Assembly (NCBI GenBank): GCA_964548875.1
Contig: CAZJSP010000017.1
Location: 1-11,490 of the forward strand
DNA: 11,490 nucleotides
Direction of reading: 5' to 3'
Source: CAYSZX01 sp964548875
GTDB taxonomy: Bacteria > Patescibacteriota > Minisyncoccia > Minisyncoccales > JANBVM01
The notes beneath the pieces were generated by a model. It was not told the DNA's origin, did not search any database, and worked only from the letters and a program-made list of their open reading frames with translations. The translations under genes were made by a program, and so were the position numbers. Of the stretch, positions 1-6,660 are shown piece by piece (position 1 is the first letter of the stretch; every line of letters begins with the position of its first letter).

Positions 1-1
1 T

Positions 2-52
2 GATGGCATCGAGAAAATCAAAGAACTTATTCAAGAAGCGGAAGAAAAATAA
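2..52 (+). CDS. 3' end of an upstream gene, possibly a small thioredoxin-like protein
   Basis: The first bases stay open in one frame, encode 16 charged helical residues (DGIEKIKELIQEAEEK) and stop with TAA at 50-52, three bases before the permease start codon. The tail fits the C-terminal helix of a small thioredoxin fold. Small redox-active disulfide proteins (TIGR00412 type) are known neighbours of DUF318 permeases, so that identity is plausible. It rests on context and one helix only. The active site and start lie outside the window. Confidence 0.45.
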   Translation, partial: DGIEKIKELIQEAEEK

Positions 53-55
53 ATT

Positions 56-1210
56 ATGAAAAAAACAATTGAAACCATTAAAAAGAATTGGGTTGTCGGA
101 TTATTGGGTGGATCCTATTTAATTATTTATTTGTGGCAGAATCAAATTAGTAGTTTTTTGTCTTCAAATACAACCCAGAAATTAATTGGAGAGGCTATTT
201 ATCAGGGTTGGTTAGGATTAGTTGATTATCTTTCTGCTCATGTTCTTTTTTGTTTAGTTCCAGCATTTTTTATTGCAGGGGCAATTAATAGCTTAGTTGA
301 TTCTCAGCAAGTTCTTAAATATTTATCTGGTAAAACAAAAAAAGGATTATCTTATTTAATTGCTGTCACAGCTGGCTTTTTAATTAAAGTATGTTCCTGC
401 ACTATTTTACCTCTTTTTGCAGGTATCTGGAAAAAAGGAGCAGGATTAGGAATTGCCACCACCCTTCTTTATGCTGGTCCCGCCTTTAATATTGTTACTA
501 TACTTTTAACTGGTCAAAGGCTGGGTTGGGGGTTTAGTTTGGTAAGATTTATTCTTTCAGTTTCTTTTGCTGTTTTAGTTGGTTTAATTATGGAGGGGGT
601 TTTTGGTAATGGTCGAGAAGACGGAGAAATTAAAATAGTCAAACAAGATTTGGATCAGCTTCAAGGTAAAAAAAGCCTTTGGTTTTGGGGGGTATTAGTT
701 GCAATCTTATTGGCTGGGACAGCTCCAATTAGTAGCCAACTCAGAAACTCTTTAATTTTACCTTTAATTTTCATTCAATTAGTAATGTCTTTTAGTTGGC
801 TATCTAAACAAAAAAGACGAGCTTGGTGGAACGAAACAATAAAAATTACTAATCAAATTGTTCCTTTATTGTTAGTTGGTGTTTTTCTAGCTTCGGCAAT
901 TACTGAAATAATATCTGAAGAACAGTTCCAAGCCTTAACAGCCAATAATCTTATTACTAATTTTGCTGCTGTTTTGTTTGGCGCTTTGGCTTACTTCCCA
1001 GCCTTAGTAGAAGTTCCAATTGCTGAGAGTTTTATGAGGCTTGGTATGCATAAAGGGCCAGTTATGGCCTACCTTTTATCTGACCCAGTTCTTTCTTTAC
1101 AGGGAACTTTAATAATTGCTAAACTTATTGGCACAAAGAAAACATTGGTTTATATTGCTTCGATTGTAGTTTTAACTACTTTAGCAGGTTTAATTTATGG
1201 ATTATTTTAA
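56..1210 (+). CDS. DUF318/ArsP-type permease
   Basis: This is a 384-residue inner-membrane protein with about eight to ten hydrophobic segments. The diagnostic stretch is KVCSCTILPLFAGIW (residues 111-125), followed by a glycine-rich helix ending LLYAGPAFNIVTILL. Residues 318-352 (from VEVPIAESF to LLSDPVLSLQGTLI) look like a second, degenerate copy of the same unit, as expected for a two-repeat transporter, but without the cysteines. Members of this permease family include ArsP, which exports organoarsenicals; many others have no proven substrate. The C113-S-C115 pair could bind a soft metal or metalloid, or take part in thiol exchange. The stop overlaps the ferredoxin start by one base (TAATG), so the two are probably translationally coupled. 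The family is clear; the substrate is unknown. Confidence 0.85.
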   Translation: MKKTIETIKKNWVVGLLGGSYLIIYLWQNQISSFLSSNTTQKLIGEAIYQGWLGLVDYLSAHVLFCLVPAFFIAGAINSLVDSQQVLKYLSGKTKKGLSYLIAVTAGFLIKVCSCTILPLFAGIWKKGAGLGIATTLLYAGPAFNIVTILLTGQRLGWGFSLVRFILSVSFAVLVGLIMEGVFGNGREDGEIKIVKQDLDQLQGKKSLWFWGVLVAILLAGTAPISSQLRNSLILPLIFIQLVMSFSWLSKQKRRAWWNETIKITNQIVPLLLVGVFLASAITEIISEEQFQALTANNLITNFAAVLFGALAYFPALVEVPIAESFMRLGMHKGPVMAYLLSDPVLSLQGTLIIAKLIGTKKTLVYIASIVVLTTLAGLIYGLF

Positions 1211-1560
1211 TGAAAAAGAAAAATTTAAAATTTAATAAATTTCATGGCGTGGATCGAGAAAAGATCCAATGGAATCCAGAAATAGATGAATCAAAGTGCA
1301 TTGGTTGTGGTTTGTGCTCTACTACTTGTGGGAGAGGTGTCTATAAATTTGATTATAAAAATAAAAAAGCAAAAGTAACTAATCCGAATAACTGTATGGT
1401 TGCTTGTCAAACTTGTGCTAACTTATGTCCAGTTAAAGCAATTAGTTTTGCTAAAGATGATAAAACTAGGGAAAAAGCACAAAAAATAGTAAAAGATTTT
1501 GATATTTTACCTAAAGTTAGAAAAGAACTAGAAGATAAAAAAGAAGAATTGAAATATTGA
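1210..1560 (+). CDS. Two-cluster ferredoxin-like 4Fe-4S protein
   Basis: This 116-residue soluble protein has two cysteine sets. The first is C30-x2-C33-x2-C36-x3-C40, followed by Gly rather than the usual Pro. The second is C62-x3-C66-x2-C69-x3-C73-Pro. The second set, written NCMVACQTCANLCP, is typical of a subgroup of small bacterial and archaeal ferredoxins with an extra residue between the first two cysteines. Both could hold 4Fe-4S clusters, making this a cytoplasmic one-electron carrier. The tail (residues 80-116) is a highly charged helix that could dock a partner. The gene starts inside the permease stop codon (TAATG), and the redox-rich operon suggests it delivers electrons to the permease or to the thiol proteins. 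The partner is inferred, not shown. Confidence 0.88.
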   Translation: MKKKNLKFNKFHGVDREKIQWNPEIDESKCIGCGLCSTTCGRGVYKFDYKNKKAKVTNPNNCMVACQTCANLCPVKAISFAKDDKTREKAQKIVKDFDILPKVRKELEDKKEELKY

Positions 1561-1591
1561 TAAAATTTTACATAATAATTAAAAATAAATT

Positions 1592-2818
1592 ATGACAATA
1601 TTTAAAAAAATAACCTTAATTTTTCTAGGAATTATTATTTCTTTTGGTTTTCTCTTTGGAGCAGAAAACGCTTTTGCCAGTGAAAAAGTGAATATTTATT
1701 TCTTTTGGGGAGAAGGGTGCCCCCATTGTTCTAAAGAAAAACCTTTTTTAGAGAAAATGGAAGAAAAATATCCAGAAGTTAAGGTTTATGATTTTGAAAT
1801 TTGGAACAATAGTGAAAATAGATCACTGCTTGTTGAAACTGGTAAAAAGTTAAATGTTAATATTTCAGGAGTTCCCTTTACTGTTGTTGGTGAAAAACAT
1901 TTTACGGGTTGGTTAAGTGAAGCGACAACAGGCAAGGAAATAGAAGATGCTATTCAATGTGCCCTGGCAAGTGGTTGTGAAGATCCGGTTGGTGATATTT
2001 TATTCCCTAATCAAAAAGGAGATCAGGGTCAAGATTCTTGTGGGTGCGAAGAAGAATCTTCTGGTATTCCTTCAGAAATAGAATTAGCTTTTATTGGTAA
2101 GATAAGTCCTAGCGACTTCTCTTTACCAGTATTAACAGTTATTCTTGGAGGAATAGATGGATTTAATCCATGTGCTATGTGGGTTCTATTATTTTTAATT
2201 AGTTTGCTTTTAGGAATGAAAGATAAAAAGAGACGTTGGATTCTGGGAACAGCATTTATTGTTGCTTCTGCCTTTGTTTATTTTCTTTTCATGGCAGCTT
2301 GGTTAAATTTAATTTTATTCCTTGGTGTTATTGTTTGGGTAAGAGTTTTAATTGGCTTATTGGCCTTAGGTGGAGGAGGATATAACTTAAGAGAGTTTTT
2401 TGTTAATAAAAAAGGTGTTTGTAAAGTAACAGGTGGAGAAAAAAAACAAGTTGTTTTTGAAAAATTAAAAGAAATTACTCAAAAAAAGAACTTTTTATTT
2501 GCTTTAATAGGAATTATTCTTTTAGCTTTTGCTGTTAATTTAGTAGAAGCTCTTTGTTCTGCTGGACTACCAGTTGTTTTTACTCAAATACTTACCTTAA
2601 GTAATCTTTCTATGGGAGAATATTATGCTTATATGCTTTTATATATCCTTGTTTTCATGGTTGACGACTTAATTGTTTTTTTCGTAGCAATGAAAACTAT
2701 GGAATTAACAGACATTAATGCTAAATATAGTAAGGCTTCTCATTTAATTGGGGGCGCTTTAATGATAATTATTGGTCTATTAATGCTCTTTAAACCTGAG
2801 CTCTTAATGTTTGGTTAA
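1592..2818 (+). CDS. Exported thioredoxin domain fused to a DsbD/CcdA-like membrane domain
   Basis: This 408-residue protein begins with a signal peptide ending AFA at residues 27-29. A thioredoxin-fold domain follows (about 32-130), with the active site C43-P-H-C46 and a cis-proline loop GVPF (P95). A linker holds C150-G-C152. From about 175 there are six or so membrane segments. FNPCAM (C194) and EALCSAGLP (C322) are placed like the two membrane cysteines of CcdA/DsbD, which pass reducing equivalents across the membrane. The order thioredoxin then membrane core suggests a self-contained reductant exporter. C123 and C129 could form a further pair. The 31-base gap from the ferredoxin and the ATG-on-stop junction with the next gene (stop at 2816-2818, ATG at 2819) place it mid-operon. 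No Shine-Dalgarno motif is visible. Confidence 0.82.
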   Translation: MTIFKKITLIFLGIIISFGFLFGAENAFASEKVNIYFFWGEGCPHCSKEKPFLEKMEEKYPEVKVYDFEIWNNSENRSLLVETGKKLNVNISGVPFTVVGEKHFTGWLSEATTGKEIEDAIQCALASGCEDPVGDILFPNQKGDQGQDSCGCEEESSGIPSEIELAFIGKISPSDFSLPVLTVILGGIDGFNPCAMWVLLFLISLLLGMKDKKRRWILGTAFIVASAFVYFLFMAAWLNLILFLGVIVWVRVLIGLLALGGGGYNLREFFVNKKGVCKVTGGEKKQVVFEKLKEITQKKNFLFALIGIILLAFAVNLVEALCSAGLPVVFTQILTLSNLSMGEYYAYMLLYILVFMVDDLIVFFVAMKTMELTDINAKYSKASHLIGGALMIIIGLLMLFKPELLMFG

Positions 2819-3199
2819 ATGAAAAGCAATATTATTATTACAACAATCTTATTTCTTTTAGTTCTAGCTTTTACTTTCTTTTATTTTTCTCCTAATAAAG
2901 CAGAAGATTCTTCTATAAATAATGAACAGTCTTCTCAAGAGTTTATTTATTTTTATGGTGATGGTTGCCCAGCTTGTCCAAGCGTTACAAATTATATTGA
3001 TCAAAACAGGATTCAAGATAAAATTTCTTTAGCAAAGAAAGAAATTTATAATAATCAAAACAATGCTCAATTGTTAAGAGAGAAAGCAGAGATTTGTAAT
3101 TTAGACCATATAGCTGTTCCTTTTCTTTGGAACGGTGAAGATTGTTTTATTGGGTTTAATGGCATTATTAATGCTTTAGAGCAAGAGATTAATGAATAA
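2819..3199 (+). CDS. Membrane-anchored thioredoxin-like protein with CPAC active site
   Basis: The protein has 126 residues. Residues 4-24 form one hydrophobic segment, either an uncleaved anchor or a signal peptide. A polar linker follows, then a short thioredoxin-like domain: FIYFYGDGC at 42-50, active site C50-P-A-C53, and AVPF with the expected cis-proline at P101. C93 and C109 are additional cysteines. At about 85 residues the domain is smaller than classic thioredoxin, nearer a glutaredoxin-sized fold. It starts directly after the stop codon of the DsbD-like gene and overlaps the next gene by 8 bases. A likely role is the outer-face acceptor of electrons from the DsbD-like protein. The fold is well supported; the direction of electron flow is inferred. 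Confidence 0.75.
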   Translation: MKSNIIITTILFLLVLAFTFFYFSPNKAEDSSINNEQSSQEFIYFYGDGCPACPSVTNYIDQNRIQDKISLAKKEIYNNQNNAQLLREKAEICNLDHIAVPFLWNGEDCFIGFNGIINALEQEINE

Positions 3200-3692
3200 A
3201 TTATTTCTTTTCTTATTTTTTGGTTTTATTTTTGCTGAAAAAGTTTCAGCTGTTTGTCCAATTTGCACAATAACAGTTGGAGCTGGGGTTGGACTTTCCC
3301 GTTGGTTGGGTATTAGTGATCCTATTATTGGCTTATGGTTAGGTGGTTTTATTGCTTCAATGATTAGTTGGACAGATAGTAAATTAAAAGAAAAAAAGAT
3401 TAATTTTAAAGGAAGATCTTTTCTTGTTGTTGTTTCCTATTATGTTTTCTTTATTACTCTTCTTTATTCTTTAGGAATTATTCATAATCCAATTAATAGT
3501 CTATGTTTTTGTGAACTGGATGAGTTATTATTTGGAATAATTGCTGGAAGTGTTACTTTTTGTTTCGCTTCGGCTTGGTATGTCTATCTTAAAGAAAAGA
3601 ACGATAATAGAGCTTATTTTCCTTTTCAGAAAGTTGTTATGCCTGTTTCAGCCTTATTATTTTTAAGTCTTATTTTTTATTTATTAATCTAA
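3192..3692 (+). CDS. Membrane protein with an exported CPIC motif
   Basis: This 166-residue protein has a hydrophobic N-terminus that looks like a signal peptide ending VSA at residues 18-20. C22-P-I-C25 lies immediately after it, then a glycine-rich stretch (VGAGVGLSRWLG, 29-40). Three or four further hydrophobic segments follow (about 44-60, 77-97, 110-133, 147-165), with C105-F-C107 between two of them and C124 inside one. I recall similar short membrane proteins opening with CPxC and VGAGxGLSRWLG in candidate-phyla bacteria and some archaea, without an assigned function. The overlap with the CPAC gene implies coupled translation. The CPIC pair is probably on the outer face, where the CPAC protein could act on it. 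Function is unknown. Confidence 0.65.
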   Translation: MNKLFLFLFFGFIFAEKVSAVCPICTITVGAGVGLSRWLGISDPIIGLWLGGFIASMISWTDSKLKEKKINFKGRSFLVVVSYYVFFITLLYSLGIIHNPINSLCFCELDELLFGIIAGSVTFCFASAWYVYLKEKNDNRAYFPFQKVVMPVSALLFLSLIFYLLI

Positions 3693-3699
3693 TAAAAAA

Positions 3700-4242
3700 A
3701 TGAAAAACAATAACGAAAATCCTATAAAAAACTTAAATGAGTTTATTAAAAAGGTAGATGATATGAAAAAGCAAGACAAAATGGACCTGTCTTCTGATCA
3801 AGATTTAAGTATTGCTATTATGAATTTAATCTCAATAGAAGAACATTTCTTTTTTACAGGAGCAAAAACTCAAAAGAATGAGCATTATGATATGATTAAA
3901 GAGGTTAGAGAAATTAGAAAAACTTTGTTAAAGAAAATTATTAAAGAATATGAAGGAGAGGTTTGGTGTATTTCCAAACATCTTTTAGCTGCTTCAATGA
4001 GACTAATGGAAGTTGGAACTAAGCAGCTAGGAATGGATAAGAAAAAAGAAGCTTATGATCTCTTTGATAAAGCTTATAATCTTTATTCTCTTTTCTGGGG
4101 GTTAAACATGAAATTATTAAATGTTGATAATATTAAAAAAATAGACGATCAAGCTTTAAATAAACAAGATAAAGAAAAGAAAGGCTTTATGGGAAAATTA
4201 GGAGATTTAATTAAAAAAGCAATTGATTGTTGCATTGAATGA
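3700..4242 (+). CDS. Helical protein of unknown function ending in CCIE
   Basis: I do not recognise a named family. The 180-residue product has no signal peptide and is predicted almost entirely helical. Residues 35-140 look like a compact bundle with scattered possible metal ligands: E47-E48-H49, H62, E85-x-E87 and C90-x3-H94. A polar stretch (about 143-162) leads to an amphipathic C-terminal helix (163-180) that ends with C177-C178. That helix could lie on a membrane, and the CC pair could be a thiol or metal site or a modification site. It starts 7 bases after the CPIC gene and ends 6 bases before the next, so it belongs to the same operon. Its cytoplasmic location and the meaning of the E/H/C residues are guesses. 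Confidence 0.55.
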   Translation: MKNNNENPIKNLNEFIKKVDDMKKQDKMDLSSDQDLSIAIMNLISIEEHFFFTGAKTQKNEHYDMIKEVREIRKTLLKKIIKEYEGEVWCISKHLLAASMRLMEVGTKQLGMDKKKEAYDLFDKAYNLYSLFWGLNMKLLNVDNIKKIDDQALNKQDKEKKGFMGKLGDLIKKAIDCCIE

Positions 4243-4248
4243 AACCAA

Positions 4249-4887
4249 ATGATTAAAAAAATAACTCAAAAAACCTTATTGATTTTTTTATTAGTAAGTG
4301 GCCTTATTTTTGTCTTTAATAAAGAAGTCAGACAATTTACCACTGCTTTTCTTTTGAAAAAAGAAAAAATAATTATTGGTGCATGCCCGACCTATCACTG
4401 GATAGAAGAAAAAATAGATTTAAATAAATATGAATTTATTCCGACTACTTCTACAGATCAAAGCTTAATTCTTTTAGGAAGCAAGCAGGCAGACATTGTT
4501 TTATCTGGGAGAACACTAAAACCAAACGAACCTAGTTTTGATTTCTTGGTTATTGGTGAAGGCTATTCTTTTTTATCTGATAAGGGCTTTCTGGTTTATT
4601 ATCACGAACTAGATAAATATAATATTTATACTGATTTAGATGTTGAATTAGTTAAAAATGACCTTTCTATTGAAAAGATAGAAAAAGTTGATGATGTCTA
4701 CGATTATTTAGAAAAAGGAATTGTAATTACTTCTTGGGAGAATACAGACTATTCTCGAGTCGAAATAGTTCATGTTTTAAAAAGTAGTGGAGAAAGACTG
4801 GAATTATCTAGAAGACCAGTAATTTATTGTTCTGAATCATGCTCCGATGATGTTCAAGAAATTAAAAGTTTTCTAAATTCAATTTAA
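4249..4887 (+). CDS. Membrane-anchored protein resembling a small solute-binding fold
   Basis: The protein has 212 residues. One hydrophobic segment (about 8-23) anchors or exports it. The mature part opens with a beta strand and GACPTYHW (44-51), and continues through TTSTDQSL (66-73) and KQADIVLSGRTL (79-90). This layout recalls the start of type 2 periplasmic binding proteins, where a strand-loop-helix is followed by a segment saying the protein is in state X. It is shorter than usual binding proteins (about 250-300 residues), and no ABC permease or ATPase lies nearby. C46, and C194-x3-C198 near the end, are the only cysteines and could pair. It is the last gene of the cysteine-rich operon. 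The fold assignment is tentative; it could be an orphan ligand sensor or accessory protein. Confidence 0.5.
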   Translation: MIKKITQKTLLIFLLVSGLIFVFNKEVRQFTTAFLLKKEKIIIGACPTYHWIEEKIDLNKYEFIPTTSTDQSLILLGSKQADIVLSGRTLKPNEPSFDFLVIGEGYSFLSDKGFLVYYHELDKYNIYTDLDVELVKNDLSIEKIEKVDDVYDYLEKGIVITSWENTDYSRVEIVHVLKSSGERLELSRRPVIYCSESCSDDVQEIKSFLNSI

Positions 4888-4939
4888 TATTTCCTTTTTA
4901 ATCTTATCTCAATTAATAGCTCTAAACATATATCTTATC

Positions 4940-4964
4940 CGAACCATTAGTTCGAGGAGACTCG
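4940..4964 (+). other. Two competing small hairpins in an AT-rich gap
   Basis: The gap between the cysteine-rich operon and the MazG-like gene (4888-5037) is very AT-rich except here. CGAAC (4940-4944) can pair with GTTCG (4950-4954) around a 5-base loop. CGAG (4953-4956) can pair with CTCG (4961-4964) around a GAGA loop. The two share two bases, so they compete. No T-run follows, so this is not a standard terminator. It lies just upstream of the predicted MazG promoter. It may be chance. Confidence 0.25.
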
Positions 4965-4974
4965 TTAAGGTTAT

Positions 4975-5003
4975 TTGATTTATAGTTTTGAAAGACTTAA
5001 AAT
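4975..5003 (+). promoter_or_regulatory. Predicted promoter of the MazG-like gene
   Basis: TTGATT (4975-4980), a 17-base spacer and TAAAAT (4998-5003) match the vegetative consensus at 4/6 and 5/6. Initiation near 5010 would leave a leader of about 28 bases. This is a match by eye in AT-rich DNA. Confidence 0.45.
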
Positions 5004-5037
5004 GAAGTAATTTATTATTAGTTTTAATTTTAATAAT

Positions 5038-5403
5038 GTGACTATCAAAGAAATACAAGAATGGGAAAAAGACTTTTCAAAAAGAAAAGGGTTACCCCCA
5101 ACAAACAAATCAGACTCTTATGAAGCTATGATTGTTGGTTTTTTGAAGCTATCAGAAGAGGTCGGTGAGTTATCAGAAGCTATTTTACGTAAACAATATG
5201 ATGAAATACCCGCTGAAGTAGCGGATATTTTGATTTTTGCTTGTAAAATAGCAAAAATAACTGAAGACTATTTTGATCAAGAATCACTTTCAAAAGAATT
5301 AGAAAAAAAGATTGATTATGCCGAGCAAAGGGAATATGATAAATCTTCTGAAGACCTGACTAAACCCAAGGGTAGTTTTAAAAATTGGAAAAATCAAGAA
5401 TAA
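5038..5403 (+). CDS. MazG-like nucleotide pyrophosphohydrolase
   Basis: This 121-residue all-helical protein is of the MazG/dUTPase-like superfamily, whose members hydrolyse (d)NTPs to (d)NMP and pyrophosphate with Mg2+. The metal-binding signature is E40-E41-x2-E44 followed by E60-x2-D63 (SEEVGEL and AEVADIL), with the usual spacing. It is a single-domain short form, half the size of E. coli MazG. The start is GTG at 5038: an overlapping ATG at 5036 reads straight into TGA, and the frame is closed upstream by TAA at 5008. The tail after about residue 100 is polar and probably disordered. It has its own predicted promoter and is followed by a strong terminator, so it looks monocistronic. A housecleaning role against damaged nucleotides is typical of the family; the exact substrate cannot be read here. 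Confidence 0.82.
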   Translation: MTIKEIQEWEKDFSKRKGLPPTNKSDSYEAMIVGFLKLSEEVGELSEAILRKQYDEIPAEVADILIFACKIAKITEDYFDQESLSKELEKKIDYAEQREYDKSSEDLTKPKGSFKNWKNQE

Positions 5404-5470
5404 AAACAATAAATAGTAATACATGTTTATATTTCTTTAACAAAAGAACAGAATTCAAAATAATTTAGGC

Positions 5471-5502
5471 AAACATCTTTGCAAAGAGGTGTTTTTATTT
5501 TT
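5471..5502 (+). terminator. Rho-independent terminator after the MazG-like gene
   Basis: Ten consecutive pairs form between 5471-5480 and 5485-5494, two of them G-U wobbles, closed by a GCAA tetraloop (5481-5484). The T-rich tail TTATTTTT follows at 5495-5502. It separates the MazG-like gene from the CYTH gene. Confidence 0.8.
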
Positions 5503-5531
5503 AAAAAGTAATAGTACGACAGTGCAATCTG

Positions 5532-5540
5532 TGTTAATAT
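5532..5540 (+). promoter_or_regulatory. Extended -10 element at the CYTH gene
   Basis: TGT followed by TAATAT (5535-5540) fits an extended -10 element; no convincing -35 lies at the right distance. The -10 ends only six bases before the ATG at 5547, so transcription would start at or beside the start codon and give a leaderless message. Confidence 0.35.
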
Positions 5541-5546
5541 TTAATA

Positions 5547-6080
5547 ATGACTAAACAAATTGAAACAGAAAGAAGGTTTTTGCTTAAAAAGCTTCCAAAG
5601 GACTTGGAAAAGTTTTCTTGTCATATTATTGAAGATTTTATGTTAAAAACAAACGAACCACACCCCCATATACGCTTACGTAGAAAAGGAGACAAATTTC
5701 TTTTAGTTAAAAAATACCCTAAAGATAATCAAAATAAGCTACAGATGGTAGAAGAAACCATCACTTTAAATGAAATTGAATTTAATGCTTTAAAAAAGAA
5801 TGATTATACTAAACAGAAAAAATGGAGATTTAATTATATTTTTGAAGGACAAAACACGGAAATAGATATTTGGACGGATGATTTAAAGGGATTAGCTATT
5901 TTTGAAATTGAATTTGAAAATAAAGATTTAGCTGATAAGTTCGAAATGCCAAACTTTTGCCTTAAAGATGTTACAAATGAAGAATGGCTGGCTGGCGGTA
6001 TGTTATCAGGGAAAAAATATAGTGATATTAAAGACAAACTAGAGAAGTTTAATTATAAGCCTATTGTTTTAAAGGGTTAA
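5547..6080 (+). CDS. CYTH-domain (triphosphate tunnel) protein
   Basis: This 177-residue protein is of the CYTH superfamily, whose members bind triphosphate-containing substrates inside a beta tunnel and hydrolyse or cyclise them. The N-terminal signature IETERRFLL (residues 5-13) is a variant of ExExK with E6 and E8. HIRLRRKGDKFLLVKKYPK (41-59) gives the basic strands with R43, R45, R46 and K55-K56. EIDIW (105-109) and IFEIEFEN (118-125) supply the acidic metal-binding strands. The C-terminal NEEWLAGGMLSGKKY resembles the end of bacterial inorganic triphosphatase-type members. The Nudix gene follows after 20 bases, so the two are probably co-transcribed. Substrate (PPPi, ATP, thiamine triphosphate or RNA 5' end) cannot be decided. 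Confidence 0.8.
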   Translation: MTKQIETERRFLLKKLPKDLEKFSCHIIEDFMLKTNEPHPHIRLRRKGDKFLLVKKYPKDNQNKLQMVEETITLNEIEFNALKKNDYTKQKKWRFNYIFEGQNTEIDIWTDDLKGLAIFEIEFENKDLADKFEMPNFCLKDVTNEEWLAGGMLSGKKYSDIKDKLEKFNYKPIVLKG

Positions 6081-6100
6081 TTAAAAAAACAACAATAAAT

Positions 6101-6553
6101 ATGGGAGAACAAAAAAAATATTCAATAGTTGTTAATGCTTTAGTAGTTAAAAATAACAAAGTTTTATTAGCTAAGAGATCAATGAGAGAGAAACATGTTC
6201 CTGGATTATGGTCTCCTCCGGGCGGGAAAGTTGAAGAAACGGGAGTTTCTTGGAACGCTCTTCAAAAAACAGCCAAAAGAGAGGTAATGGAAGAAACAGG
6301 TATTGAAATTAAAGATAAAATGTTTCTTTTGATTAATAACACTTTTGAGCATTACGAAGATGGATTGTTGGTGATGGCTATCACCTTTCTTTGTTTTTAT
6401 AAAAAAGGAAACCCCGAACCGCTAGAAGACACTGTTGATGTACAGTGGGTTAGCGAAGAAGAAATAAGCGAATATGAATTTACTCATTCTAATGTTAAGA
6501 ACTATGTTGTAAAAGGATTCGAAATGCTTAAAAACAACCCTGAACTATACTGA
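6101..6553 (+). CDS. Nudix hydrolase
   Basis: This 150-residue protein is of the Nudix superfamily, whose members cleave nucleoside diphosphates linked to another group. VKNNKVLLAKRS (16-27) and PGLWSPPGGKVEE (34-46) lead into the Nudix helix, where AKREVMEETGIEI (58-70) provides the catalytic REVMEE core (R60, E61, E64, E65). The segment between GG and RE is about four residues longer than the canonical box; the extra residues lie around 47-56 (TGVSWNALQK). I recall this longer box in some candidate-phyla homologues. The start is the ATG at 6101, 20 bases after the CYTH stop, with no Shine-Dalgarno motif. The substrate could be an oxidised nucleotide, ADP-ribose or a dinucleotide polyphosphate. 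Confidence 0.85.
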   Translation: MGEQKKYSIVVNALVVKNNKVLLAKRSMREKHVPGLWSPPGGKVEETGVSWNALQKTAKREVMEETGIEIKDKMFLLINNTFEHYEDGLLVMAITFLCFYKKGNPEPLEDTVDVQWVSEEEISEYEFTHSNVKNYVVKGFEMLKNNPELY

Positions 6554-6660
6554 TACTTTATTTTCTTTAATACCAAAATGCTCTTTAAGAGGTTTGAATA
6601 GCTATATATATTTGTTTTTTAAAAAATGATACAACAATCTAATAATATTGCTAAAATTTT

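Noticed and set aside
5433..5448. TTCTTT/AAAGAA hairpin after the MazG gene
   Set aside because: Only A-T rich pairs with no T-run after it; the stronger terminator lies at 5471-5502.
5834..6037. Minus-strand open frame of 67 codons
   Set aside because: It lies wholly inside the CYTH gene on the other strand, and its serine-rich product has no recognisable features.
6585..6605. CTCTTTAAGAG inverted repeat after the Nudix gene
   Set aside because: The loop would be too small for a stable stem and no T-run follows.
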